This document shows, in pieces, positions 18,001-26,898 of a DNA stretch of 64,000 nt; the first letter of the stretch is position 1, and every line of letters starts with the position of its first letter. The notes beneath the pieces were generated by a model. The model was not told the origin of the DNA, searched no databases, and saw only the letters and a program-made list of their open reading frames with translations. The DNA comes from Moesziomyces globuligerus (lineage: Eukaryota; Basidiomycota; Ustilaginomycetes; Ustilaginales; Ustilaginaceae), in the NCBI GenBank assembly GCA_030849465.1, contig JARVLF010000022.1:62001-126000 (forward strand), read 5' to 3'. Both the position numbers and the translations under genes were made by a program.

Positions 18001-21000
18001 GCCGACACTGAGCGCTGTGGTGATGTCGACGTTTTCCAGGCGACTCAGGGCCTCCTGAAGCCTTCGAACCAGGACAGTCGCACCGTTCTGACCCGACCTG
18101 TCGTCATCTTGCATCAGAGTGCGGATGAGGAGCCGGCGTCTGCGCTCGAGGGGGATGCCTCCATCGCTCTGGGTCGAGAAGGAATACAGTGCTTCCACGA
18201 GGCCGGAACGGAGAAGCTCGAAGCTCGAGATGGGCTCGTCGCTGCGGGAGAAGAGCGAACCCACCGCTTGCAGAACGTCGACGGCCTCGGTCTCCTTGCC
18301 GTCGGCAGCAGCAGCATAGAGACGCTCGACGAGGTCTTTGATGTGGTCGAGGGCCTGGGCGGCGCTGCGAGCTCCTCCGGACGAGTTCGCCTCTGCAGCG
18401 AATTTGTCGCGCAGGACACGAGCGCGCCAGATGCTTGCATCGGTCGCATCGGCCGAGCTCTGGGCGTTGAAGGCCGAAGCCGACGCAGACGAGGAAGCCG
18501 TGCGGATGCCGAGCGCCGCTTCCATCTGAGCAGCGCTGTGACCGGATCCAGTGGCAGCGGCGAGGAGACGCGCGAGACCGGAGCTTGCGGACAGGCCCAT
18601 GCCGGCACCATCCGCGGGCGACTCGGCCGTTTGAGAAGCAGCGGGGCGCGGGAGAGTCAACGGCTGGACGCTCAATGCAGCGCCGGCGTCGGCAGTAGAA
18701 GCCGCCGCCTTCTCGGTCGCCTGAGACGACGGAGTCTGCGAAGCAATGTCATCGATCTCCCACATGACACCTTCGCGACGGAGGAGAGCCGTGTAGACGG
18801 ACGGGAGCTTGTCCGTCAGCAGCTCGACAATCTGAAGGGCGCCGACGGCAAGCGTCGGGTGTTCGCGCGATGAAAGGATGGCAGCCAGGAAGCTGGCAAG
18901 AGGGACGTTGTCGAGCGCCTCCACCAGCGAGTTGGGTTCGACAAAGCTGATGATCTTGAGGATGCCGTTGATCGCCTTGTTGCGGACGTGGAGCGCCACG
19001 CTGGCCGCGTACACCTCGACCAGAGTGGGGAGGACGAGGTGGGTGAAGCGCTTGACGACGGCGGTGCGGCGGTGCAGCATCTCGATGTGCTTGGCCTGCG
19101 CGGCCTCGCGTGCGATCTCCTTGTCCGACTTAGTGCGCGGCACCTTGCTTCGCGTCGAGCTGGAGCGCGAAGACGAGGGCCGGACAGGGGCAGGGGTGGC
19201 ACTGGATGCAGGAGCTGCACTGGAGTCTTCCTCAACCGCACGTGCGGCGACGGTTTCAGACCCGGTCTGCTCAGCCTGAGTCGTCTTCTGAGGGGATGCG
19301 GACGACTCGCGCTCGACCGAAGTGGAACCGTGCTTGGACTTGCGCTTGAGGTACGCCTTCTCCGTGTACGCCCGTGGGTCGAAGACACCGTCTCGAGGCA
19401 GTGGCGGCAGGAGCTCGCCGATCAGCGAGAGTGCCTCCTGGATCTGCTCCTTGGGTCGCTGTGCGAGGTTCTGCAAAACAGCCATGTCCGCGACTGCAAC
19501 GGTGGAGCCGGCATCTGCGGCGTCTGCACCAGGGACAACGGCGACCGCTGCAGTCTCAGCCGCGCTGCCGGGGCCATAGGCCGGCTCGGACTCGAGCTGG
19601 ACGCCGTGCGGGCGGGTCGCCTCGGCCTTGTTGCCGGAAGCAGCAGCCTCGGCAGGGGCAGGGGAGCCAGTAAGGAGGTGGTAGAGCGTTTCGACAATGT
19701 TGTTCTCGAGCAAGGTGACCGCGAGCTGTGGGCTGCTTCGGCATGCGGTGCCGAACGCCTTGAGCACGTCCGTGTAGGTGCTGGCACCGAGCGTGGTATT
19801 GGGGCTGGTGGCTGCCGACGCGGGCAGGAGCAGATTGTTGAGCGCTGCGAGAAGCTCGCCGGTGAGGAGCTGCTCGAGCAGATCAGGATGCAGACGGTAG
19901 CTGTCGACGACGCGCACGACGCACCTGCACGCGGACTCTACGAGGCGCTGGTCGCTGTAGGTGAGCACGTTCTGAACGATGGGCATCACGTCTCTCACCA
20001 TGGCGAGCGACTCTGGAGTGAGCTTGCGGCAGCAGTTGGCGGCAGCGGTCATGGCGGTGCGTTGGATGTGAATGTTGAAGAAGTCGAGGTACTGGAGGAT
20101 GGCATTGAGGCCGCCCTCCCTGACGATGGCACCCGGGTAGTCCTGCGAGACCTTCTCAAGCGTCTGGAGGACCTGCTCGGCGAGATCGATAAAGGTGATC
20201 TCCATGAGCTTGGATGTGAGGACGGGGATAGCGCCAAGGGAGACGACGCTGTGCGCGGCATAGGGCATGGCCTCGATGAGGTTGGCGAGGCAGCGGCAGG
20301 CGAGAAGCATCTTCTCGCCGCTGTCTTCGGCCATGTCGGCGGCGGCGGCGGCGGCCAAGGCAGCTTTCATCTCTTCGTCGAGGCCATCGTCGTCGTCGTC
20401 GATGGCCTGGATCTTGGCGGACTGGGAGACGTCGTGACGTTCGGGCTTGGGACCACCGAGGATATAGACGAGCTCCTTTACGAACGAGTCGGTGGGGAAG
20501 TAGCCCGCGAGCGTGTCCTCGGTGCTGACGCTGAGCAGCTCTGAGAGATCCTGGAGAGCGACCATCTGTGCGGTGGAATCCGACTCCTTGCGGATAGACG
20601 TCAGAAGGGAGCGGAATCGGTTGGACAGGCCAGACATGTAGCCGGCCATGGCTCGCAGGTTGAGGCCAAAGACGCCGGCGCCGCGGTCATCGTCCTCGTC
20701 CTCGTCTTCACCGTCGTCGTCGTCGTCGTCGTCCTCATCGCCGAATCCACCGAGCGCGTTGGAGCGGGACGAGGCGCCGCCGAGAGCGCCGTCGTCGAGG
20801 TCGTGGTCGTCATCTTCGTCATTGTCGATCTCCTCGTCCTCGTCGTGGCCGTCCAGAGCGTCGTGGTCATCCATGTCGTGGTCGTGGCCGGAGAGGTCTA
20901 CGTCGTCGTGGGCACCGCACTGATCTGGCAGCTCCGACATGTGCACATCTTCGTCGGGAGAGACGGATGCTTCGGGGCAGTCGAGGTCTGAAGCGTGGTT

Positions 21001-21864
21001 GGACGATCGGGTGGTTGCAGCGGCGGGTCGCTTGGGCTTGGAGGCGGTCTTGGACTGGCCTGGCTTGGAGCGAGCCGAGGCGGGCGCGTCGTCGCCGTTG
21101 GAATCGACGCCGGTCATCTTGGCACGAGAGCGGAGAGGATAGGGGGAGGTGCTTGAGGAAGCGCGGGATGGACTAGGCTGCGAGGCGAGTTTGGGCCGCT
21201 TGTTGCTGCTGGAGCCGCCTTCGGGCTGGGTAAGCGATTTGTTTGCGACGGTCTGCGAGGAGGAGCTAGCTTTGCGCTTGCCCTTTGCCTTTGCGGAGGA
21301 GGAAGGCGAGGACGCCGTGGGTGGGTTGGAGTTCGCCGCGGCTGAGGTGGTGGTAGCCTTTGCCTTTCCTTTGCCTTTGACTTGAGGAGGTGGCTTGGAG
21401 GATGAAGCGGCAGCCGAGTGGTCGGAGGATGAGACGGAGGTGCCGACCCGGGAGGGGGTGGGTTGGGCGTTCGGCAAGGTGGAAGATGAGGATGCCGGGG
21501 AGGCACCTGCAGAGACGCGGGACTTGCGAGTAGTGGACGAAGGATTGGATGCAGAAGCCGAGACGGCGGTAGCCGGGGTGGCGGGAGCGGAGGGCTGCGT
21601 GGTGGTGGTGGTGGAGAAGGAGGACTCGCTGCGAGAGTCGGAAGCGTCGTCGGCAGAGGTGGCGGCGGTGGAGAGTCTGGCGCTTCTGCGTGGCGTCTTG
21701 GTGGCGGGGTTGTTGTGCGCAGATCGGGGCTTGGGAGGGGTTCCAGAGGTGGAGGAGGGGGTGATGTTGTTCTGCGCTGGAGGTGTAGGGAGAGCGGGGT
21801 GGTGGGCCGAGGAGCGAGGTCTGGAGGGGGAGCTTAGCTTTGCCGGGCTCTGATCGACAGGCAT
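15097..21864 (-). CDS. UFD4: HECT-type E3 ubiquitin ligase, UFD4/TRIP12 family
   Basis: 2255 residues in one exon. The frame is open to 21990 only with a TTG, so ATG 21864 (MPVDQSPAK) is used. Residues 1-~400 are disordered and Ser/Ala/Pro-rich with an Asp/Glu/His-rich run (near 330-390). An ARM/HEAT-like region starts at about 405 (MSGLSNRFRSLLTSIR; LQDLSELLSVSTEDTLAGYF) and matches TRIP12/UPL3/UFD4. A central Ser/Ala/Lys-rich acidic linker follows. The HECT domain covers about 1880-2255, with the thioester Cys at 2222 (PSVMTCVNYLKMP) and the usual ending FHLS. The enzyme would accept ubiquitin from an E2 and pass it to substrates; UFD4 orthologues act in the ubiquitin-fusion-degradation and N-degron pathways. 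Long UPL1/Tom1-type ligases are excluded by the ARM region and overall layout. Confidence 0.92.
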   Translation of the reverse strand: MPVDQSPAKLSSPSRPRSSAHHPALPTPPAQNNITPSSTSGTPPKPRSAHNNPATKTPRRSARLSTAATSADDASDSRSESSFSTTTTTQPSAPATPATAVSASASNPSSTTRKSRVSAGASPASSSSTLPNAQPTPSRVGTSVSSSDHSAAASSSKPPPQVKGKGKAKATTTSAAANSNPPTASSPSSSAKAKGKRKASSSSQTVANKSLTQPEGGSSSNKRPKLASQPSPSRASSSTSPYPLRSRAKMTGVDSNGDDAPASARSKPGQSKTASKPKRPAAATTRSSNHASDLDCPEASVSPDEDVHMSELPDQCGAHDDVDLSGHDHDMDDHDALDGHDEDEEIDNDEDDDHDLDDGALGGASSRSNALGGFGDEDDDDDDDGEDEDEDDDRGAGVFGLNLRAMAGYMSGLSNRFRSLLTSIRKESDSTAQMVALQDLSELLSVSTEDTLAGYFPTDSFVKELVYILGGPKPERHDVSQSAKIQAIDDDDDGLDEEMKAALAAAAAADMAEDSGEKMLLACRCLANLIEAMPYAAHSVVSLGAIPVLTSKLMEITFIDLAEQVLQTLEKVSQDYPGAIVREGGLNAILQYLDFFNIHIQRTAMTAAANCCRKLTPESLAMVRDVMPIVQNVLTYSDQRLVESACRCVVRVVDSYRLHPDLLEQLLTGELLAALNNLLLPASAATSPNTTLGASTYTDVLKAFGTACRSSPQLAVTLLENNIVETLYHLLTGSPAPAEAAASGNKAEATRPHGVQLESEPAYGPGSAAETAAVAVVPGADAADAGSTVAVADMAVLQNLAQRPKEQIQEALSLIGELLPPLPRDGVFDPRAYTEKAYLKRKSKHGSTSVERESSASPQKTTQAEQTGSETVAARAVEEDSSAAPASSATPAPVRPSSSRSSSTRSKVPRTKSDKEIAREAAQAKHIEMLHRRTAVVKRFTHLVLPTLVEVYAASVALHVRNKAINGILKIISFVEPNSLVEALDNVPLASFLAAILSSREHPTLAVGALQIVELLTDKLPSVYTALLRREGVMWEIDDIASQTPSSQATEKAAASTADAGAALSVQPLTLPRPAASQTAESPADGAGMGLSASSGLARLLAAATGSGHSAAQMEAALGIRTASSSASASAFNAQSSADATDASIWRARVLRDKFAAEANSSGGARSAAQALDHIKDLVERLYAAAADGKETEAVDVLQAVGSLFSRSDEPISSFELLRSGLVEALYSFSTQSDGGIPLERRRRLLIRTLMQDDDRSGQNGATVLVRRLQEALSRLENVDITTALSVGNDEARKSPSAMLGRQLRLRLQAEDATDIPRSCNNIIVTIHAVATFQSLSDYLRPKIAVSSAAAGSGSGAAGSSASSRLSSVLAAFAAATGGSGGFPELGGSKEANAASSADKAKEAAGADKTKTDAASGSGSAAEKAESKTQEGAEGKDAKSSDASGSAQTGKDRESDARAEARALARHLFGDDGRPVEDGEGSSKAKGADATDDELQSDEALARSLMEGLLHGADFDDEEGFSEEEGFDEEILQGEIPVDGETGASAAAGDGTVAADKTINLDVEKEGGRIVAKTPDGTRIATPSNGAGTPKPAEGASSSTGTAAASSSSTPSPSKPSSYASALQKKPSDWHLEFSLGSEKLSLDTTVYGAVHRYEAAQTSQGSGAAATSSAHGHGGGKHIWSNVYTVRYKKVSGAEERAKAESTPEPTSADGAAIELPASIKEDAPYAKLLQLLAVLHSLNMEWREVMRAGAASGVSDAGEEIAPTSTRALTEAAFVNNKLTAKLNRQLEEPIIVASACLPAWSTDLPRHFPFLFPFEARFAFLQSTSFGYARLLTRWQALHSRNQDAGSSASRLDDSFGFLGRLQRQKVRISRANLLASAFKVFELYGSNSSVLEVEYFEEVGTGLGPTLEFYSFVSKEFARRDLELWRDSRSGGSGGDGSAYVFSPQGLFPAPLIPAESDETKPASTSTSGAEGGAGSVQKRLQAYRILGQFVAKALLDSRIIDCNFSPVFMRAVLNQHVAPTLATLSAVDATLARSLASLREMKPEEVDGVGLDFTLPGYEAIELHAGGREEAVTSANVEQYISEVLDMTLHSGIRAAVRAFRQGFNLIFPITAMSSFTAEELVMLFGNTEEDWSEATLKASVKPDHGLNADTATFRDIVAIMAAFDAGERREFLQWLTGSPKLPIGGFGGLHPQLTIVKRPHEAPLTPDDYLPSVMTCVNYLKMPIYSSRDKMRERLHTAMKEGSTSFHLS

Positions 21865-22570
21865 GGAGAGTGCCGATAAGATTGGCTCGGCGCGAGCAGA
21901 GGGGGTTGGTGGACCAGACTGGAAGCTGCTCAGGAGCGGCGGGCTGGCGGCAAGGTTGGGCTGTCGCTCGGGCACGCGGCGCGGATGCAAAGCAAGGGAA
22001 TGCTAAGCAGCGCGGGGAAGGTCGGAGATTGGACGAGACCTATGCGATAGCGACGCCGGAGATGAGCACGAGAGAGCAAGGGCTAGAGGGATATGGCGAG
22101 CATGAAAGTGCACACCAGACGTGTTGGGGGACGATTGAAGGTGGTGCTGAAGATGCGATCGGCCAGGGGTCGATTGCGATGGCAGTAAGATGGTGGCTGG
22201 GGAGCGAGATGCTGCAGATGTCGGAGCGGTGGAACGAAAAGATGCTATGCTAGAGGCAGGGAGAAGAGCGTGGCAGGTGCCGGGAGGCTAGCGGTGCACT
22301 CTGATGAGCAGACGAGTAGGGCAGTGGCAGATGCGAGCGGTCGCTCTGAACCATGGATCGACGCCCTGCTAGTGGTGTTGGTTGTGGTGGTGGTGGTGGT
22401 GGTGGACAAGAAGAATGCGGATGTGAGTTGAAGGTGGGGTGATGAAAGGGGTAAGGAAAGTGAAAGGTCATGCGAGCGTGAATGCGCAGTGGGAGTGGTT
22501 GCAGCTCTGCTCGGTCGCGCGCCGCCGTATCGAAATGAGCCAACGCTCAAGCTGGCCAAAGCTGTTACGG

Positions 22571-22611
22571 TCAAGCTCAGCAAAGCTCAGCCGAGCTCAG
22601 CCAAAGCTCAG
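22571..22611. repeat. Imperfect 10-bp tandem repeat, four units
   Basis: Four successive decamers at 22571, 22581, 22591 and 22601 share the core AGCTCAG (TCAAGCTCAG, CAAAGCTCAG, CCGAGCTCAG, CCAAAGCTCA then G). It is noncoding and lies about 700 bp upstream of the HECT ligase ATG. Confidence 0.7.
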
Positions 22612-22844
22612 GTGGAGCAACGCCTCCCGCCGCCAACCGCATCGACTCGACTCGAACCCTGCCGGTTAACTTAGCCGCATCGCCAGCTGCTCTGCTGATT
22701 TTCCTGACTGAGCCACAGTCACCATTCGATGCCGCTTTGCAGCTCTCCGTTCAGTCATCCCATCCCAACTTGCCCTTGCCGCCAACACAAAATCGCACAA
22801 AAATGAATCCGACGCGGAAAAGAAAAAGAAAAAGGAGCATTGCA

Positions 22845-22845
<1 letters not shown>

Positions 22846-22876
<31 letters not shown>
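22846..22876. repeat. (GCA)n trinucleotide microsatellite
   Basis: About ten GCA units. In the only ATG-started frame crossing it (ATG 22803) it reads as a Ser run. Such runs are length-unstable. Confidence 0.85.
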
Positions 22877-22878
<2 letters not shown>

Positions 22879-23488
22879 CCTTGTTGCTCTCCAATTCGCC
22901 GAATCGCATCGACGTGGCCTTTCCAGCTCTGCCTCTGTGTGGAGCTGCTGATCACACTTCCGATCGACCCTCGCCCGCGCACCCGCCTACCCACCCTCCC
23001 CGATCTCCCCTCCCCGCTTCACCTGCATATCGGGATCCTACCCATCCCAACCCAACCACACCACCGCAACAGACACAACCAACACAAAGCTAGTCATCAT
23101 CACAAATGCGGCGCAGACATATGATATGCACGCAAGTGAGTCGAATACAAATACAATCAAATCGAGACCGACCCAAAGTGTCGAGAGGGTCCAACTGGTA
23201 GGCAACAGCCAAAGACAAAAGTGCAAACGTCATCAGCATCACTGCACTTCGGTGCTTCGGTGTCGTGCTCGGCTAGGGCCATCCGCAAAGTATCAGAAGT
23301 GCTAGTTTCATCGAGCCGAAGGCGCCAGGGCTCGCCGGCTAGCGTGCCCCGTTGTACCGCCATCCGAAGATAGGAGGGACGCCGACGACCATCAGGCGCA
23401 AATTACACGAGTACCATCATGCGAGCGGATGACCCCGGCCACAGCCTCAAAAAGCCATCGAGTCAACTTACAGTCTTGCGCAACTGCC

Positions 23489-26215
23489 TCACGCACCGCC
23501 CGCCAGCAGTCGCAGCGCCAGCTCCTCTTCCTCCTCCAGCTTGCTCTTCTTTGACGCGGGTGGCTTTGTCGTCGAATCCGACTGACGCCCCGTCTTGCGG
23601 CGCTTGGATGCTGGCGCCGCTTGGTAGAATTCCGCCTCGGCCTCCTCGTCGCTGTCCTCGTCCGCCGATGACAGCTCAAAGTCCGGCGTCTCGTAGCCAT
23701 CCGATCGATTGTCGATCGGCGCAAGCACGGTTCGGCCCCCGCGCCCGCCCTCCACCTCCCCGTCCGTGCCAAAGTCGTCTGTATCTTCGTCCGCGTCGTC
23801 CTCGTCCACATCCTCCCCGCGCTCCGCCGCCTTCTCGCGCTCCTTCTGACGACGCCGCTTTTCCCGACGCTTCTCCTTGGCAAGCTCCTTGTCTCTGGCA
23901 TCCGCCGCTTGCATGCGCTCGCGCTCCTCCTCCTCCCACCGCTGCGCCTGCGTCTTGGCATCTCCTTGCTGTCGGAAAGCCTCCTCGTCCTGGAGCTCGT
24001 ACAGTGCATGCGCCTCGCCCTCTTCGTCAAAGATCAGCTTCTCGCCGATGCCGCGCTTGCCCGCCAGCGCCAGCGCCTTCTTGCTCTGACCCATGGCTAG
24101 CTTGCGCTTCGACAGATTCTCGGTCGCATCCGCCTTGGCCTGCTCCATCGTCACCGCTTCATCATCGCCGCCAATGTTGTACGCGTCGCCGACCTCATCC
24201 AGCGCATGGTCGGCGCGCTTAAGCGTGAGGAAGTCGTCCGTGTCGTCGGCACCAGCAAAGCCGCTTCGCTGCGTCTTGGACGCAGACAAGGCGTTCGCAC
24301 GAGCATCGCCGTCATCGTCCGAGTCGTCCTCTTCCGAGTCCGACGTGTCGCTGCCGACCAGCCTATCTTCCTTGCGACTCGCAGCGCGGCCGTATCGCGT
24401 CTCTCCCTCGTCTCCCGAGTCGCTGCGCGATGATGCGTCCGAATTCGAGTCCCCATCGCTTCCAGCAGAGTGCAGATCATCGCCAGCCGATGATGCATCA
24501 TCGTCGTCATCATCGTCGGCGATGAGCTTGGCGTAGTGCTCGCTGAGGATGTCTTGGTTCTTTCGCTCAAACATGCGGTCGTACTTGGTGCGCACCTTGG
24601 TCGCTTTTTCCGCCCCATCGTCGCTGTCGTCTTGCTGCCCGGCATCGGTCGGCGATTGCGCCGCCTTGTATGCCGCCGCCTTCTTGGCCTTGGCGGCCTC
24701 CTTGACAAACTTGACCTTGGGTGCACCAGGCAGGCCTAGCGCCGCAGCAAAAGGCTCCAGTGGCAGTGCCGTGACGTCGAAGATGTCCTTGTTCTTTTGG
24801 AGATGGATGGAGCGCACGTACGAGACGAACGCCTTCTGCGCCAGATGCTTGATCTGCGGCTCCTGGAAAGCGAAGGCCTGCAGCTGGTTCTGGATGCTCT
24901 GCGTCTTGCTCTCCTTGGGCTTGATTCGACCGATGGGGATGTTCTTGGTGGCGAGTGCTTCCAATGTGCCCTTTTCCTCGCTGGGAAGCACAAAGAGCAA
25001 GCTGTTACCCTTGGCGGTGTACCGAGCGGTTCGACCGACGCGGTGGATGTAGGTGTCGACGTCTTCGGGCACGTCGAGCTGGATCACCCAATCGACCGCC
25101 GGGAAGTCGAGACCACGGGCAGCAATATCCGTGGCGAAGAGCATCGCGTGTTGCGTCTTTGTGAACTGCGTGAAGATCTGCAAGCGCTTGGCCTGCTTCT
25201 GCTTGCCGTGCAGGGCCATGAGGCTGATACCGGGGCGGAGCTTGCAGAACGTCTCGTGGACGAACTGAACCTGACGACACGAGCTCATGAAGACGAGCGC
25301 CTTGCACTTTGTGTGCGTGCGGATGAAGGAGAAGAGCAGATCGAGCTTCTTTTCCAGCTCGACAAGCATGTAATGCTGTTCGAGGCCCTTGGGAGTTGAC
25401 CCCTCGTTTTCGGGTTCGCGGACGGCAACATATTCAGGATCCTGCAGCGAGAGGCGAGCCAGGTCCTTGACACGCTTGGTCTGGGTGGCCGAGAAGAGCA
25501 TGGTCTGGCGATCACGCGGCAGGTTCTCTACGATGGCGTTGAGGGTGCGGGAGAAGCCCATGTCGAGGATGCGGTCGGCTTCGTCGAGGACGAGGATCTG
25601 GAGATTGGAGGTGTCGAACCCCAAGGTCTGGTCCATGTGCTGCAAGAGGCGGCCGGGAGTGGCGACGAGGATGTTCATGCGGGAAAGGCGATCCTTTTCT
25701 TGTTTGAGATCCTTGCCGCCGATCACGAGGCCAGCAGAAAAGGTGTGGTAGGGGCCGATCTTGCGAAGGACCTCGAAGATCTGTATGGCAAGTTCTCGAG
25801 TGGGCGAGATGATCAGTGCGCCCAGGCCATCGGACGGTCCCCATTTTCGTCGAAAGAGGATCTCAAGGACGGGTATCAAGAAGGCCAGCGTCTTGCCAGA
25901 GCCAGTACGGGCCGCGCCGAGCACGTCCTTGCCTTTGAGCGAGAGCGGGAGCGACTTGGCCTGGATATCGGTCATGTCGATGTAGCCAGCCTTCTTGAGC
26001 CCTCTTCGCGTGCGGTCCGAGAGGGGAAGCTGGACAAACTGCTTGAAGTCGGAAGGCTCGACGAATGAGCTGGCGCCCTGCTCGAGCTGCGAGATCTCGG
26101 CATCTTCGGCCTGTCTCTTGAGCTTGCGGGCATTCTTGGAACGCGACTTGAGATGAGGTGCGGCGCCACCCTTCTTTCTCTTGGTGGAGCCCTCTGCGAT
26201 GGAAGAAGGCGCCAT
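23489..26215 (-). CDS. DBP4: DEAD-box RNA helicase Dbp4 (Hca4/DDX10), ribosome biogenesis
   Basis: 908 residues, single exon, ATG at 26215. Motifs appear in order: Q motif near 57-85, Walker A AARTGSGKT at 101-109, PTRELA 138-143, TPGR 186-189, DEAD 211-214 and SAT 242-244. The second RecA domain follows with VFMSSCRQVQF, ATDIAARGLDFP and HRVGRTARY. After the core, the Dbp4-specific extension (RIKPKESKTQSIQNQLQAF; HLAQKAFVSYVRSIHLQKNK; DVTALPLEPFAAALGLPGAPKV) separates it from other DEAD helicases. The C-terminal ~350 residues are acidic/Ser-rich and then Lys/Arg/Glu-rich helical, typical for nucleolar factors. Dbp4 acts in early 40S assembly, releasing U14 snoRNA from pre-rRNA. Divergent promoter with the PPR-like gene. 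Confidence 0.95.
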   Translation of the reverse strand: MAPSSIAEGSTKRKKGGAAPHLKSRSKNARKLKRQAEDAEISQLEQGASSFVEPSDFKQFVQLPLSDRTRRGLKKAGYIDMTDIQAKSLPLSLKGKDVLGAARTGSGKTLAFLIPVLEILFRRKWGPSDGLGALIISPTRELAIQIFEVLRKIGPYHTFSAGLVIGGKDLKQEKDRLSRMNILVATPGRLLQHMDQTLGFDTSNLQILVLDEADRILDMGFSRTLNAIVENLPRDRQTMLFSATQTKRVKDLARLSLQDPEYVAVREPENEGSTPKGLEQHYMLVELEKKLDLLFSFIRTHTKCKALVFMSSCRQVQFVHETFCKLRPGISLMALHGKQKQAKRLQIFTQFTKTQHAMLFATDIAARGLDFPAVDWVIQLDVPEDVDTYIHRVGRTARYTAKGNSLLFVLPSEEKGTLEALATKNIPIGRIKPKESKTQSIQNQLQAFAFQEPQIKHLAQKAFVSYVRSIHLQKNKDIFDVTALPLEPFAAALGLPGAPKVKFVKEAAKAKKAAAYKAAQSPTDAGQQDDSDDGAEKATKVRTKYDRMFERKNQDILSEHYAKLIADDDDDDDASSAGDDLHSAGSDGDSNSDASSRSDSGDEGETRYGRAASRKEDRLVGSDTSDSEEDDSDDDGDARANALSASKTQRSGFAGADDTDDFLTLKRADHALDEVGDAYNIGGDDEAVTMEQAKADATENLSKRKLAMGQSKKALALAGKRGIGEKLIFDEEGEAHALYELQDEEAFRQQGDAKTQAQRWEEEERERMQAADARDKELAKEKRREKRRRQKEREKAAERGEDVDEDDADEDTDDFGTDGEVEGGRGGRTVLAPIDNRSDGYETPDFELSSADEDSDEEAEAEFYQAAPASKRRKTGRQSDSTTKPPASKKSKLEEEEELALRLLAGGA

Positions 26216-26898
26216 TGTGGATTGCGCGCTATCTGGGTGGTTTTCTTGATGGATCCCGAGTCGCGCCAGCCGTTCTTTGCTCGAAACTGCTCAGGGGCTC
26301 ATCCAAGCTGCTGCGGCATGGCCAGGTGATATCACTGGCGTTGCATGCAGCCGTTGATGGAATGCGGATCAGTCGACCGTTCCTGCCCTGCTCTGGTCGG
26401 TTTTGCGAAAAGCTGAGTCGATCGACTGGCCTGATGGGGTTGAGGAAAGAGGAGAAGAGACAAGGCTCGAATGACGAGCTCAGGGTGCAGCTGATCCTGC
26501 CCTCCGATTTTTCGGAAGCGCCGAAACCTGCAAAGGTCGAAAAAAAAAGTCCGAGCCAAAGAGCACACAAGACAAAAGAAATTTCGAGAGCTGGCCTCAC
26601 CGCTCTTCTGCCTTGGCACTTCCAGCACGTCACACGTGACTTCAGGAAGGGAAGGTGGGGCGGAAATCCGAGTCCCGAGCATTGCTGCATCACTCGTTGC
26701 TGGCCTCGTCCTGCCACGGCCTCATCCTTTCTTTCAATCTGCCCTTCCGAGCATCTTCATCCATTCAACGTCTGATGCTCGAAGCTTGAGGCGCTACTTG
26801 TATGCTCAGGTGCGAAGGGTACTCCTTCACCACGCTTCAAGCCGCCCAGGGATCGACTGTTCCTGCGCCGGAGCTCCTTGAACAGTCGACTATCACCC
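26216..26898. promoter_or_regulatory. Divergent promoter, DBP4 and PPR-like gene
   Basis: 683 bp between two outward-facing ATGs. It holds a CACGTG E-box at 26633-26638 embedded in a near-palindrome (GTCACACGTGAC, 26629-26640), a plausible bHLH-factor site. No protein-like ORF. Confidence 0.5.

Larger units (their letters stand above)
21865..23488. other. Intergenic region upstream of the HECT ligase gene
   Basis: 1.6 kb lying between the HECT gene start and the 3' end of the helicase gene. It contains a GGT/GTT stretch (about 22374-22410), a 10-bp imperfect tandem repeat (22571-22611) and a (GCA)n run (22846-22876). A 96-codon ORF begins at ATG 22803. Otherwise I see no gene; it probably carries the promoter and long 5' leader of the HECT gene. 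Confidence 0.4.

Noticed and set aside
21865..21990. N-terminal extension of the HECT ligase
   Set aside because: Depends on a TTG codon; ATG 21864 is the first ATG in frame.
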